Below are positions 30,679 to 42,741 of a stretch of 64,000 nt of DNA, in pieces. The stretch spans positions 62,424,949 through 62,488,948 of the forward strand of contig NC_030383.2 in assembly GCF_001625215.2 (NCBI RefSeq), written 5' to 3'. A program made the translations under genes and the position numbers. The notes under the pieces are model-generated. The model was not told where the DNA came from, ran no database searches, and saw only the letters and a program-made list of their open reading frames with translations. How positions within the stretch are numbered: position 1 is the stretch's first letter; each line of letters starts with the position of its first letter. This DNA comes from Daucus carota subsp. sativus. Lineage: Eukaryota; Streptophyta; Magnoliopsida; Apiales; Apiaceae.

Positions 30679-32380
30679 TCAAATATCACTTTGTCTCCAA
30701 AATGTTAGATAGTGTAACTTTCATTCATATTTCACTGTTTAGATCGTATTACATTTTGTAGTGATTTTAAAATCTAATTATGATGTAACTTTTTTTTAAT
30801 AATCAAAATACTACCGCGGATTCTCCGACATTAATAAATGACATTTGGGATCAATTTTCACAACTCTCATATTTCAAATATTAATTAAAAAAATTATAAT
30901 ATACCGAGTATATACCTCCTTATAGTAATAAACATAAAACTAACATATATGCTAAATTTACGATGCAATAAAACTAAAAGCATGAAAAAACACAAATGGA
31001 GTGCTCAAGAGTACAGGAGCTTCAGTTTTACCTAAAAGTCTAATTTTTGTGATCATACCGATTTAGTGTTATGGCAGATAAGTTCACAAAAAATTGGAAA
31101 AAACTAATTCACGGTCAAGTTCACAAAAAAGTTGGAAAAAACTAATTTACTTCTTGTGTGTTGATTTCATGAATTTTTTTTATCATGAGTGATCATTTTA
31201 TATATAATAAAATAAGAGGAAAATGCATGAAACATACTCCACAATAACCTTATTGTAATAAATATTGTCTACGCTGGAATTTTTGTTGTTAAAACATGGT
31301 CATTATAATCATTAAATATGTTTAAAATTAATTAGATATTAAAGTGAACTAATAATAAGAGCATTCTAAAATATGAGATTGATTATTGTTTGAAAATATG
31401 CTTCATCATGAGTGTAGGTGCATTGTCGATGAAAGACATGATTTCTCAATTTGGTTCACGGACGAGTGTAGGTGCATTGTCGATAATAGATATGATTTCT
31501 CAATTTGGTTAAACAACGGCGCTACCATTATCATAGTGTAGTTTACATGTCGTTTTTAAAAATAAAATTTATACTTTGAAATATATATCTCGTTTTCTTT
31601 TCAAAGTAATGTTTTGAATAATTTTTCTTAAAATACTTTTAGACTACAGTTTTCGATGACTGTGTATATACTCATAATACAATTAATTTAGTATAATAAT
31701 TAATAAAATTAAATATCCAACTACTAACATTTGTTAAGATACAAGAGATACGTAAATTAATATGGCGGGAGTAATGTTTTATGTCAAGTTGATAGCTTCA
31801 AAATTTTTAGCTCTTCTGCTACGAGACTATTGTAGACAATGATGTTTGATTTGATTTTAATTTAATAAAATTTACATTTTACTAAAAAAAATCTGCCTAC
31901 AAATATGAAAATTTCTGGAAGACAATAAAAATGTAATAGAAGAAAACCGGAGATCCGGAAGTAAGTTTTATTCTATAATTTAAAAATTAATTAATAAATT
32001 TCTTGTGTTGGGATTACATATTAAATATATTTTCAATTAATTTTCCATCTTGTGAATAATTTGAGAATCCGTTCATTTTTTATAATTATTTAAGTATTAA
32101 AGAATAGCCGGACTTCAAAACTCGTGAAATAAAATTTACGAACCTAAATAATAATTCATCTAATCTTATATATTTTTTCATGATCATTGATTTCATGAGA
32201 AATATTATATAAGATATTCTCATAATTATCGAAAATTTAAGTTTCAAACTCGAATTTTCGTGATCATGGATCTATCATGACATGTAAATTTATTTTAAAA
32301 TTATGAAAAGTCTTAGGACAATTTCATGCATCTTCGGTATAGATCGAAATATGAGTTCTGGCTCGTTATCGGGAAAAAGG
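30679..32380 (+). repeat. Csl 3' flank, array unit C
   Basis: Begins CAAATATCACTTTGTCTCC. It contains the GTAGTGATTTTAAAATCTAAT block, the AATAAACATAAAACTAACATA/GGAGCTTCAGTTTTACC block (about 30930-31390), and a distal block with GAATAGCCGGACTTCAAAACTC and TTTCATGCATCTTCGGTA (about 32020-32350) that recurs in unit D. No Csl exon precedes it. Confidence 0.8.
31411..31512 (+). repeat. Tandem duplication, 54-bp unit x2
   Basis: AGTGTAGGTGCATTGTCGAT starts at 31411 and 31465, followed by nearly the same ATGATTTCTCAATTTGGTT. It lies inside array unit C. A single related GTGTAGGTGCATT is at 26580 after unit A. Confidence 0.85.
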
Positions 32381-33530
32381 CTCTCAATATCACTTATTAA
32401 TACCACATCATATAACGTTTTGAAACTTTAAAACATCAAATCGTGTTACATTTTATAGTGACTTTTAAATCTAAATTGCAATATGATCTAGTGTTTTTTT
32501 AATAATCAAAACGCTATGGTGGATTCTGCCGCGTTAATAAATAATACTTCGGATATTTTTCACAACTCTTATATTTTAGACAATAATTAAAAAAATTACG
32601 ATATACTTGACTTTCTTTCCTTACTTTAATAAACGTAAAACTAACGTATATGCTAAATTTACGACGCAAGAAGACTAAAGCATGAAAAACACAAATGAAA
32701 TGCTCAAGAGTCCAGGAGCTTCAGTTTTGCGTAAAGGTCTGGTCTGGCAAGTAAGTTCACAAAAAAACTGAAAAAAATAATAATTCATTTGATGATGATT
32801 TCAGGAAAGAAACATATATTATGTGTGATCATTTATAATAAATTAAGTGGAAAACGAAACATAAGAAATATGGTATCCAATTGTATACCGATTTTTGTTG
32901 TTATATACATTATCATCGTTAGTTATATTTAAAATTTAAAATTAGATATTAGAGTAAACTAATAATAGCAGCAATCTACCGACGCCGGCAGGCCATCTCT
33001 GCACCACTCAGTGAAATTAATAGTTCCAGAAATTTCACTTCTCCTCTCAAAAATGTATTTACTTTTGGAGGGAGTAATGTTTGATTATATTTTAATAAGT
33101 AATTTATACTTTACTTATTAAAAAATAGTCTAGATTAATAGAAGGCATATAAAATCATTAAAAAAACCAGTTTGTGGTAAGGGTTGCAATATTAAATATT
33201 TTTTTATTTAATTTTCTATTCCGTCAATAATTTAATAATTCATATTTTCTTTTAAATTATTTATTTATTGAAAAATAGCTGAATTTTAAATAAAACTCAT
33301 GAAATAAAGTTAGGAATCTAAATAATTAATTATCCATCAATACTTATTTATATATTTTAAATTTATAATCATTGATTTCATAAAATATACTTATTCAGAC
33401 AGCACATCCTTATAGTTATCAAAAATATAAGTTCAAGCTCGAATATACGCGATCATCAATCTCATATTTATAAATTTGTTAAAAGTCTTGACATTATTTG
33501 ATGCATCTTCGGTAATAGAAATATTTCATA
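32381..33530 (+). repeat. Csl 3' flank, array unit D
   Basis: CAATATCACTTATTAATACC starts the copy. The TAATCAAAACGCTATGGTGG block, the AATAAACGTAAAACTAACGTA/GGAGCTTCAGTTTTGCGTAAA block (32625-32750) and the distal AAATAGCTGAATTTTAAA.../GATGCATCTTCGGTAATAGAA block (33260-33520) follow in the same order as unit C. It is shorter than C. Confidence 0.8.
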
Positions 33531-33910
33531 TAAAGCATACGGTTAATAAGACATTATGCGTGAACAATTTTATATGAAAAACTAAGATAAATTCCAAATA
33601 AATTTAAATAATTCTAAGAATTTTAAGAATAATTTCAAATAATAATTTAATATTAATCACTTTTTAGGATGATCACAATTTAATTAAATATTCAAATTAT
33701 ATATTTTCCAATATTCAAATTTTATACTCGTAAGAATAGAACTTGGGTCACCGACAAACCCTGAACCTAGGCTAGTTTACTTTGTGACAGCTTCAGATGA
33801 GGAGGAATATTGAAGAGAATAATTACCCAAGTTGGCACCTTACACTGTAGCAGTGTTATACAAATTGGGTTTTCTCTATAATTGCAGTTCTTGAAATTTT
33901 CGTGAAAAAA
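33531..33910 (+). other. Upstream region of the DOHH gene
   Basis: AT-rich up to about 33730, then more mixed sequence forming the likely core promoter and 5' UTR. I see no convincing TATA box, which suits a housekeeping gene. Confidence 0.4.
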
Positions 33911-36900
33911 ATGGAGTTTTTGGATGATTCGAGCTTCAAAGTATCAGCAGAGATGGAGGAATTGCTTTGTGAGAGACTCTTGGATCAGAATCAACCTATT
34001 TCTGAGCGTTTTAGAGCTCTTTTCTCTCTCCGTAATCTTAAGGGGCCTGTGCCCAGAAAGGCCCTTATTCAAGGTCTCTCTCTCCCCCCCCCCTCTCTCT
34101 CTATCTTTCTCCCCCTCTCCCTCTCTCTGCTATATGAATGTGTAGGTATACTTTATTTATAGTTAATTTTACTTGTGGGTAGCTCAGGTTTAGTGCAATA
34201 CTGCTATGTTTATGTAGTTATGTATTGCCTATTGCCTAGTGTTATATACCTATGCTTATTGTGTTATGTGTGTGTCTGTTAATCGTCTATTGATTTTTGA
34301 TTAGATTGGGGAAAGTAAAAGGGGAAAGGTGTGACCTTTTTTCAAATTTTTACTTCGTATACAAATTTAGTCCCTGATATGATGCATAGTAAAAATTTAG
34401 GTGCGGTTTGGATCAGTGGATTGCATATTTGCATATCAGGTAATGGGAATGGGAATGAATGAAATTTTAAAACATTTTGTGTTAAACTGTCATCCTCATT
34501 TCCGCTAACTGGGTTGGAATTCCATGATCCGAAAAACGAGAATAATTACGTGTTTTACTAAAATAGTGACAATGACAGAAAATGGATAATAAGAGGCTGC
34601 ATAGATATGAAGCGCAATAGACCAGTCTCTAGTCCTTGCATCTTTTATCCAAGTTTTTGTACTGTCATGGATTTTTGCAGCCCGATAGAGCAAGGAAATG
34701 CTGGTCAGTGTGAAGAAGAGGTAGCTTGGGAAGACATACCAGGAGAAGCTACAATTGAGGGCAATAACAAAGGATTTTCCTTGTGACATTCATTAATTAT
34801 CTTTCTCATGGGGGGCTCCGCACATTGTAGTACAATTTAGTGTGTTTCAGTGTCTAACTTGACTAGACTTTCTATGCTATCATTTTGCTTGTCAACAAGT
34901 GCATGATGGATAAACAGATTTAAACCAATATAATACAAAACAAATCACCTGTTTTTTTGATGTGGATAGGAAACAAATTTGCGATGATCGTACACAAAAT
35001 GAGATACTTGAACCAAACTACTTTGACACCATATGGCACTAAGTCTCCCACATACTCTGAATCCCTGTCCAACCATATCCTAGTGGGTGTTTGGGGTAAC
35101 TTAAAATAAATTACTTTTTAGTTATAAGTAAGAAGCTATAAGTGACTTAGCAAAATAAAAAAAAGAAATAAGAAGCTATAAGTGAAAAGTATCTCTTGAC
35201 TTGTAAGTTTCAATTAGTTTGGATAAATTTGTTGGTAATTTAAACTTATTGGGTATAAAAACTAGTAATATAATAACCATATATATAGATTATCTTTTAA
35301 AGTAATTATATACATTTTTATGAAGTCAAATTTTAAACAACGAAATAAGCGAGCGGAAGAAGTTAGGATTTCAACTTCTTCATTAGCCAAACAGACCTAC
35401 CTGCAGTATTCCAATAACAAACAGAGGAAATGGGAGTTGAGTTTCACTTTGCATTGTAAAACTTGTACTAATATCTATTTCAACCTTAAAATATGGATAA
35501 TGTAGTATATAGAAACTTCAAACCTCTGATTTCTAGTTTCTCACAATCGCATATCCTTTAAATTTCTTTGTCTCATGTGTAAGAAAAGTTGCATCTGAGA
35601 ATAAACCCGCTTGTCCCCTTCTAGCATGGCTAACTTAAGGAAATCCTTGAGTCTCTGAACATATGGTTGGTGCTTAAATGAGAATGTTGAATACAAGTCG
35701 CTCACTGATGAGCCCTAGTGAATAGAAAAGAGAGATTCTATCTACTATCATCTCTATTTAATGGGATGGAGTCTCCCTAACCTCTATATGGAGGATACTA
35801 AAGGTTCTTCATCTTAATATTAAATATTTTTGAGTAATATTGTAATCATAAAAAGTTTAATTTGAAAATTGATAACATATTTCATTTCTTTGTTAAGTAA
35901 CATATTTCATTTTTTAAGTTGTAAGAAAGAATGTAATGTAATTATTATCTAGTTAGTTTCTTATTGGCATGTTTAGGATATATACCATACTCCCTCCGTC
36001 CCATATTGAGTGAGCTGGTTTGACTTTCACGGAGATTAAGAAACAAATAGTAAGTTTAGTTGAAAAGTAGGTAAAGTGGTGGGACCTATCAATATTTAAT
36101 AATAGATTTGAGATAGTGGAGGAAGATAGTGGGTGTAACAGTGTTTATATTATTATAGAATGGAGATAGTGGAAGAAAGTAGTGGTTGTAATAGTGAAAA
36201 GTGGTGTTCAAAAATAGTAAGTATGATAGGTTCATTCTTTTTGGGACGTCCCAAAAAGGAATAAGGGTCATATAAAATGGGACGGAGGGAGTATATTTTT
36301 AAGTTGTAAGAGCTTAATTGTTTTATTCATGGAGGTTACGTTTACTAGTTGATTATGACTATAAAATTGCATGCTGAATTTGAGTCCCTCATATTGTGTA
36401 AAATAAAGGATCTACTCTCTGGATTGTTGGCCTTCTCTTGGCCTGTATGTAATTTAAGAAACCAGAAAAGCCTTTTGCACTCAGTTTAAAATAATTGTAG
36501 GTTGCATATAATCTTTTTGAATCTTGACAAGAGGTCATGAAAGAGACATGAGCACATTGAGTTTTAAAGAAATCTCTTTGTTTGCAAATTTAATAAATTT
36601 TTTCTTGGCATTAACTGAACACTGAAGACCTATAAGATAAAGGTGGTATATTATGATTTATGGTTTAGTGACTATGAGCCGTTGTTTTTTGGTATGTCTT
36701 TTTGTGGGCTGGTCAGTCTCTCCAAAGTCACATTCATAATTCAACACACTGCCAAGTACTGTATGAAGGACAGAATCTGGGTTAAGTAGTTGCGTACACT
36801 ATGTTATTGATTTTCTTATTGTAATTCATACCAACTTCCAAGAAATTCGGATATTTACAAGTTCAATAGTTCTGATAATGAGTATTGTTTTAACTACTGT

Positions 36901-38404
36901 TCTTAAGCAACAAGGGATCCCTCAAATCTACTGGCACACGAGGCTGCATTTGCCCTGGGACAAATGCAAGATGTTGAAGCTATCCCTGCTCTGGAAAATG
37001 TTCTTAATGATATGTCATTGCATCCTATTGTGCGCCATGAGGTAACTAAAGTTTGCTTCATTTTATGGCATTCTATATTAAAGTTGTCTTGACATTTTGT
37101 TCTCAATTCTGTATTATTGAATTACAGGCTGCTGAAGCTCTTGGTGCTATTGGTTTGCGGAGTAACATTCCACTCCTAAAGAACAGTTTGGATAGAGATC
37201 CAGCTCAAGAAGTCAGGGAGACATGTGAACTGGCTCTTAGTCGGATTGAGGAATTGCCAAATGGTAGTGAAAATGTTGATTCATCTGCAACTGGTGCATC
37301 ACCCTTTCTCTCAGTTGACCCAGCTGCTCCTTCTGGTTCTCCTGTACACCAATTACGGTTCGTTTGGGTTAGAAAATTGCTGCTTTATGGGATTTACAAT
37401 TTCTTAATAAGTTACTAAATTGTAATTGGTATAGGGAAGTTCTTTTAAACGAAGACAAGAAAATGTATGAGCGGTATTCAGCTCTTTTTGGGCTTCGAAA
37501 TAATGGTGGAAATGAAGCCATTTCTGCTATTGTCAAATCTCTAGGTGCAAACAGTGCTCTTCTTCGACATGAGGTCTGTTATAGACTCTGATTCACGTGT
37601 TTGACTTCTAAAATATCAAGATGGACTGATTGCTGTGTAAACAGTTAGTCCAGTTATAGTGAAAAACATTTTCAATCTCCTTATCGAATATGGATGTTCT
37701 TTAACTATAATAATAGTGGATTGGATATGTTATATCGAATATGGACGTTCGTTAATTATAATAATAGTGAATTGGATATGTTGTAATTGTTTTGTTCCCA
37801 GTGCAGGTCGCCTATGTCTTGGGCCAACTACAAAATAAAACTGCTACAGATGCACTCTCCGGTGTACTGAAGGATGTTCATGAGCATCCAATGGTTAGAC
37901 ATGAAGCAGCTGAAGCTCTTGGTTCTATAGCAGGTTTGACCTTAGTCTGTGCTTCAAGGTGTCTGCAGTTTTCATTTTGGAACTGATACGTGTCAATTTT
38001 CTGCTTTACTACACGTTCCATTCTTTAGTGTCCTAAACGTCTTCTACAAGAAAAATTAAATTAAATTGTTCCTAACAGTTCCTTTTTATATTAATAGATG
38101 GCCAATGTATAGCTCTTTTAGAGGAATTTGTACAAGATCCAGAGCCTATTGTTTCACAGAGCTGTGAAGTTGCTCTCAGCATGCTTGAGTTCGAAAAAGC
38201 GGGAAAAACCTTTGAGGTAACTTAAGAGAAAGACTACCTACTACTATAGGACTTCCTGGTGTCCGATAACACAATTTTAAAAGAAGACTACCTACTACTA
38301 TAAGGTATCCTGGTATCGGATAACACAATTTTAAAAGGTTACTTGTTTCATTTTTTTGTGTGCAGTATCTCTTCATGCAGACACCTAAAGTACCGCAAGC
38401 TTGA
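33911..38404 (+). CDS. DOHH: Deoxyhypusine hydroxylase
   Basis: Catalyses the last step of hypusine formation on translation factor eIF5A, hydroxylating deoxyhypusine with a di-iron centre in a HEAT-repeat scaffold. Seven exons: 33911-34073, 36908-37041, 37128-37357, 37435-37573, 37807-37933, 38098-38216, 38366-38404. The product is 316 aa, the normal length. All four metal-binding His-Glu pairs are present: H65-E66, H98-E99, H221-E222 and H254-E255, in LAHEAAF, VRHEAAE, LRHEVAY and VRHEAAE contexts. The two symmetric halves, joined by a Ser/Pro-rich linker (about residues 150-170), match the family. The ATG at 33911 is the first in frame; an upstream GTG is not needed. Intron 1 is 2.8 kb and carries MITEs. 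No sign of damage. Confidence 0.97.
34074..34135 (+). repeat. (CT)n-rich tract at the start of DOHH intron 1
   Basis: TCTCTCTC and CCCCCCC tracts directly follow the 5' splice site. It is a simple sequence repeat; ORFs through it are artefacts. Confidence 0.9.
35094..35397. mobile_element. Probable hAT-like MITE in DOHH intron 1
   Basis: Left end GTGGGTGTTTGGGGTAACTT and inverted right end CATTAGCCAAACAGACC. The body repeats AGAAGCTATAAGTGA phrases. No target duplication was found. The relative at 44144-44385 has the same type of ends. Confidence 0.5.
35990..36291. mobile_element. Stowaway-type MITE, 302 bp
   Basis: CTCCCTCCGTCCCATATTGA at the left and AAAATGGGACGGAGGGAG at the right, flanked by TA. 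It has the AAAGTGGTGGGACC phrase shared with 19027-19425. It lies in DOHH intron 1. Confidence 0.9.
37682..37785 (+). repeat. Tandem duplication, 51-bp unit x2, in DOHH intron 4
   Basis: TATCGAATATGGATGTTC at 37682 and TATCGAATATGGACGTTC at 37733 start two copies that continue through AATAATAGTG(G/A)ATTGGATATGT. Confidence 0.85.
38231..38338 (+). repeat. Tandem duplication, 54-bp unit x2, in the last DOHH intron
   Basis: AGACTACCTACTACTATA begins copies at 38231 and 38285, each ending in GATAACACAATTTTAAAAG. Short tandem duplications of 50-65 bp recur in introns of this window. Confidence 0.85.
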
Positions 38405-41400
38405 TATTGATTAGCTTAACTGGTTTATATGGTTATTTCACCTGCCATTCTATCGAGGGATGTTCTGTACTGATTGGTGCACAGTATCTCTGCCTCTAAC
38501 GAATCATTGGTTTGATGATATTTTCTTCATGTTGTTTAGAATATTATACGGGTTCACATTATAGTATGGTTGATATTAAGAAAAGAATATTGGCTTCAAT
38601 ATATCTCCAGAGGTTCTCTCTTTGATATATATCTTTTTTCTTTTCATATTTTCATACAAGGCATTCGTGCTAGATTGTGTTTAAGTTTGGATATAGTTTG
38701 TTATTCAGTTGCAGAGCTTTTATGGCTTTGATACAGTTATATACATAAAAGTGTATGCAGATCACTAATTTTTTTTACTTAGTTTTAATTAGTTGGTATT
38801 GGTTTCAGCAATGGTTGTGGGAGATATCATGTCATCTAATTTGATTAAATGATAACTTTTAAGAGTTCAGGCGTATTTTCAAGTAGTGTTACTAGTATGT
38901 ATACTTGAGGATGTGACGAAATCTGATCTGGTTATAGCTTTTTAGTTACTTATAAAATTGTTACATTATTGTACATCGAGATCTTGTTTGGATAGGACAT
39001 ATTTGAAGTATTCAGCTTTCACAAAAGCCTACTTAAGTTTACGTTGTGCTGTTATTAATTAGTGTCTTTATAAAGTGGTAGACAAAATAAGACAGTTGAT
39101 GATAACCTTTTAATGATTAAAAGAATCTTGTTTTATGATGAAGTTGTTGAACTGTAGTGAATCCGTAGGAATACTCTTGTCAGATAGTGAGTTGCTTGGA
39201 GAATAATGTGTATCATTTCTCTGTCAAGGCAGTTACTTTTTGCTAGCAATTTGATTCTGTACAAGATTTCTTCTCGTGTTTTGGTTGGTTATTCGACTTG
39301 CTTATCTGTCGATGTAAATGAACTTCTTAGTTTGGGCACCTTTTATGATTGTGAATGAACAGGAGAAATCAGTTCAACCTTTTCACTTTCAGTTTTTGGT
39401 CTTTTATGCCCCAATTTTCTCCTCGGCTAAAAGTGACTTGAAAAATCCCGGGAGGACCTGATGCGGGAGCCTATACAGCAAGACATTCTCCGAAGAACAT
39501 ACCAAGCCTGTGAACTGTATCAACCCTTCCTGAATGCAACCGATTGACAATGCAGCGTTCTTTATGAGCAGGTGATAACTGTGTAACTTCGTCATATGTT
39601 GTCGTTTGCTTGAACAGACTTTATTCGGTCTCTAACAGAAATTTCGAAAGCAGCTGGGTACATTATGTAAAGTTGGCAAAGTGGGAGGGGGAAAGAGAAG
39701 TGAGGTGGGATGTATTGGAGTGTAATGAACAAAAGTTAAGGTCATAATATGAAATTCAACTTTCAGTTAAAGTATATTTTGTCCTTATTTAATAAATAAA
39801 ACATTTTCCACGAGGATTGCCATTGTCACAAGTCTCAACCACAATAACTCGTTTTCATCTACCCAACATAACTGAACTGGCATTCAAACTTTATGAGTTG
39901 TGCATAGTTTTTTCTTTTGGCAAGTAAATTTGTAAACTTATAAATTAGGACTATTTTAATAATAGTAAGTCTCGGAATAAATGATAATTGAATTTAGCAA
40001 AATTAAAATATCTCGTAGAATGGCGGAATATGTGATAATTGAATTCACAATTTGGATAAATTTTATTTGTGACAAGTAGTATTCTAAAAATACTCGATTA
40101 ATTCTTTAATTAAAATTCATCGATTTAGCGAATACACTTTGATTTAATTAAAAATTTCTGATAAATCTTGAATCGGTAGATAAATTGACTAGTTCCTAAT
40201 TGAATCGGCGGGTCAGTTGATTAGTTTCGGTTCCTAATTTCTACTATCATAATAATAAATCATGATTAGTTTCGATTGCAAATCTAATAGGATAATTATA
40301 GGACCCGAGACACATAAAATGGAAGGCCAATTTTCAAAGAGAAGCCAAAATAGTTTTGAATATTTAACTTCTATTGTATAATTTACTAAAAGACTTGTAC
40401 TTGAACAACTTTAATTTAATTAGTTTAATAGACAAAACAATTTTAAATTAACATTACCCTTAATCTTAAAGTGGCACCCACTTAGTTAAGGTAGTGACTT
40501 GTCTAATTATTAAAGTTAACGAATAAGTACTAGCTTTTTCTCTGTTCTCTTGTCTCTAATCCATTGAATTATGGAGGTTCAGGGTCGTTGTTTATTCTTA
40601 AGAAAAATATAATTAGCCAAAATCACCAGTACAAAAATATAATTGTTTATTTTTGATTTACGTCTAAAAGTAGTTAGTGACGCGTGTAAGCGAAAAATAT
40701 TAATTCAATAAATTAAAAAACTCCAGCCAGCTTGCACCAATTTCCAAAGCGCAGCTGCATTCGGCGGAATATTATTTTATTCAACTTTTTTATATCCTCT
40801 ACCTTTTTAAAAATAGTCTGTCCAGATATAGAATTGATTTTCCACCCATTTTCTATCTCAAAATTATGTCAATAAATATTTTTTCTTTTATCTTTATAGC
40901 ACGATATATTTAGTTTAAAATCCTTTTAATATACACAAAAATAGAAATTAATATGTCCATCTTTTCATTGTCTTCCTATCTTGTCCTCGCTCCTCGTAGG
41001 TCGTGTATTTTGGGACGGTAACTTGAACCATATTTTAAGACTCCTCCAAAATGTAGGTTCATAAATGATTTTAAATAGAAAAATTGAATGTTAAATATTT
41101 GTAAAAAAATGAAAATTTTAAAAATAATTTATAAAATTATATTTTATATGTACTTTAAAATACGAGCCAAACGATGTGAAAAAATTATAAAAAAAAAATG
41201 AGAGTCATATTCTGCATTCGATTCTTGCTTAACCCAAAATTTTGTCTTGATATGTATCCGAATTATTAAAAAATAAGCGATAAATACATAAATTTAAATG
41301 ATGACATTGAAAGGAAATACACGAGTGTAGTTGGAAATTGAAATATATATCGAAGTCAAATATATATATCCACCACATTAAAAAACCAAAACGAGTACAA

Positions 41401-41479
41401 TTATCTCACATAACCATTAATAATTGTCACATATTAACCCTACAAACTGACCTACCATGTCCCCTCCTCAACACCCCCT
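38405..41479. other. Intergenic region between DOHH and the LBD gene
   Basis: The DOHH 3' UTR and about 3 kb of AT-rich DNA. I found no bounded mobile element and no credible coding sequence. A worn MITE may lie at 40786-41020 (TTTTTAAAAATAGTCTGTCC ... TTTTGGGACGGTAAC), too weak to list. Confidence 0.5.
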
Positions 41480-41485
41480 TATAAA
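41480..41485 (+). promoter_or_regulatory. Candidate TATA box of the LBD gene
   Basis: TATAAA in CCCCTTATAAACCC lies 95 bp before the ATG. TGTCCC sequences near 41457 and 41496 fit only the loose TGTCNN auxin-response element; no canonical TGTCTC was seen close by. Confidence 0.4.
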
Positions 41486-41574
41486 CCCTACCACTTCTGT
41501 CCCAAAACACCTGCCTGCCCACTTATTGATCCCTTTCACTATTTTCCAGTGTCCCCGTGTGCTCAATTTTATAT

Positions 41575-42741
41575 ATGGCGACCTCAGGGACAAGCTCTCC
41601 CTGTGGTGCATGCAAGTTTTTGAGGAGAAAGTGTGCTAGTGATTGTATTTTTGCTCCTTATTTCACTTCTGAACAAGGGCCTGCTAGGTTTGCGGCTATT
41701 CATAAGGTGTTTGGTGCTAGCAATGTCTCGAAAATGCTGGTTAATATTCCGGTGGCGGATCGGTGTGAGGCGGTGGTTACGATTGCGTATGAGGCGCAGG
41801 CGAGGATTAGGGATCCGGTGTATGGGTGTGTTTCTCATATTTATGCCTTGCAACAACAGGTATAAACAAAATTCTCTTACATATACACACATATATTTTT
41901 GTTCATTGTTCAGAGTAGCGGTAAAATCTGCGTACGAGTTTGGCTTTTGTTGTGAATATGTTTGGGGTAGTATTTCCGGTACTTCGCAAGCCTTAATATG
42001 ATGGTGTTGAAACTCGGAAGCAGAGATAAAATCTGCATATATTCTGCTAGACTTGCTTTATATCTAGTTTAGTATAATTCGTCTTGTTGTTTCGGAGTAT
42101 GGATAAAATCTGCGTATATTTTAGTAGACTTGCCTAATGTTTTTATGTAATTCTACTAGACTCGGTTTATTTCTTGTTTAGTTTCGTCTTGCTGTTTCAG
42201 AGTAAGGATAAAATCTGCATATATTCTATTAAACTTGCTTTGTGTTTTATTTAGTATAATACGTCTTACTACTTCGGAGTAGGATAAAATCTGCGTATAT
42301 TCTACGAGACTTGCTTTATATCGTATTTAGTACAATTCGTCTTGGTTATAAACTTGTACATGAAATATGCAGGTGGCAAGTTTACAATCACAAGTGAACC
42401 AAGTAAAATCCCTAATGGCACAAGGCCTAATGGATTCAAGAAACGAAGAAAATCCATGGCAACCAGGAAATCCCTTAACCGCAACGACAAATCATTATCC
42501 GGGATACAATTTCATGAACAATAATTATGTTTCACCGCAGAGCTCACCAGACTCGATAAATCACTACCAAGACAACAAAGAAGGGGTGATGAGCTTGGAT
42601 GACATTCAAAACCGATACAATCGATTAGTATCATTGCAAGGTCAAGGTGAGTCGTGTGGCTATGGGAGGAAGAGAGCTTCTGGGAATATTGATCAGTTGG
42701 GTGAGCTTCAAGAACTGGCTAGTAGAATGATGAATAAGTAA
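41575..42741 (+). CDS. LOB-domain (LBD) transcription factor, class I, LBD16-like
   Basis: Plant-specific DNA-binding protein. Two exons, 41575-41859 and 42373-42741, give 217 aa. The zinc-binding CX2CX6CX3C block is at C10, C13, C20, C24; the GAS block follows ([12 protein letters not shown]); the leucine-zipper-like coil LX6LX3LX6L starts near [14 protein letters not shown], which marks class I. The intron falls at the QQQ/VAS junction usual for the family. The C-terminal LGELQ.LA.RMM resembles Arabidopsis LBD16, an auxin-induced factor in lateral root initiation. I infer that role from the resemblance only; LBD18/29-type relatives are the alternative. The ATG at 41575 follows ATAT and opens with [13 protein letters not shown]. 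Confidence 0.93.
41907..42345 (+). repeat. Degenerate tandem repeat filling the LBD intron
   Basis: Five copies of a roughly 75-105-bp unit marked by CGGAGTA(T)GGATAAAATCTGC: starts near 41925, 42025, 42102, 42207 and 42283, interleaved with AGACTTGCTTTAT and TTTAGTATAATTCGTCTTG. It takes up almost the whole 513-bp intron. GGTAAAATCTGCGTAC in the first copy resembles a phrase common in dispersed plant repeats. Confidence 0.8.

Noticed and set aside
36903..37106. Minus-strand ORF over DOHH exon 2
   Set aside because: Antisense shadow of the HEAT-repeat exon.
41584..42001. ORFs of 102-122 codons in other frames over the LBD exon
   Set aside because: The true frame has the complete LOB domain; the others lack any motif and run into the intron repeat.
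42025..42345. CRISPR-like array in the LBD intron
   Set aside because: The units are degenerate, contiguous tandem copies in a plant intron; there are no conserved repeats with unique spacers.
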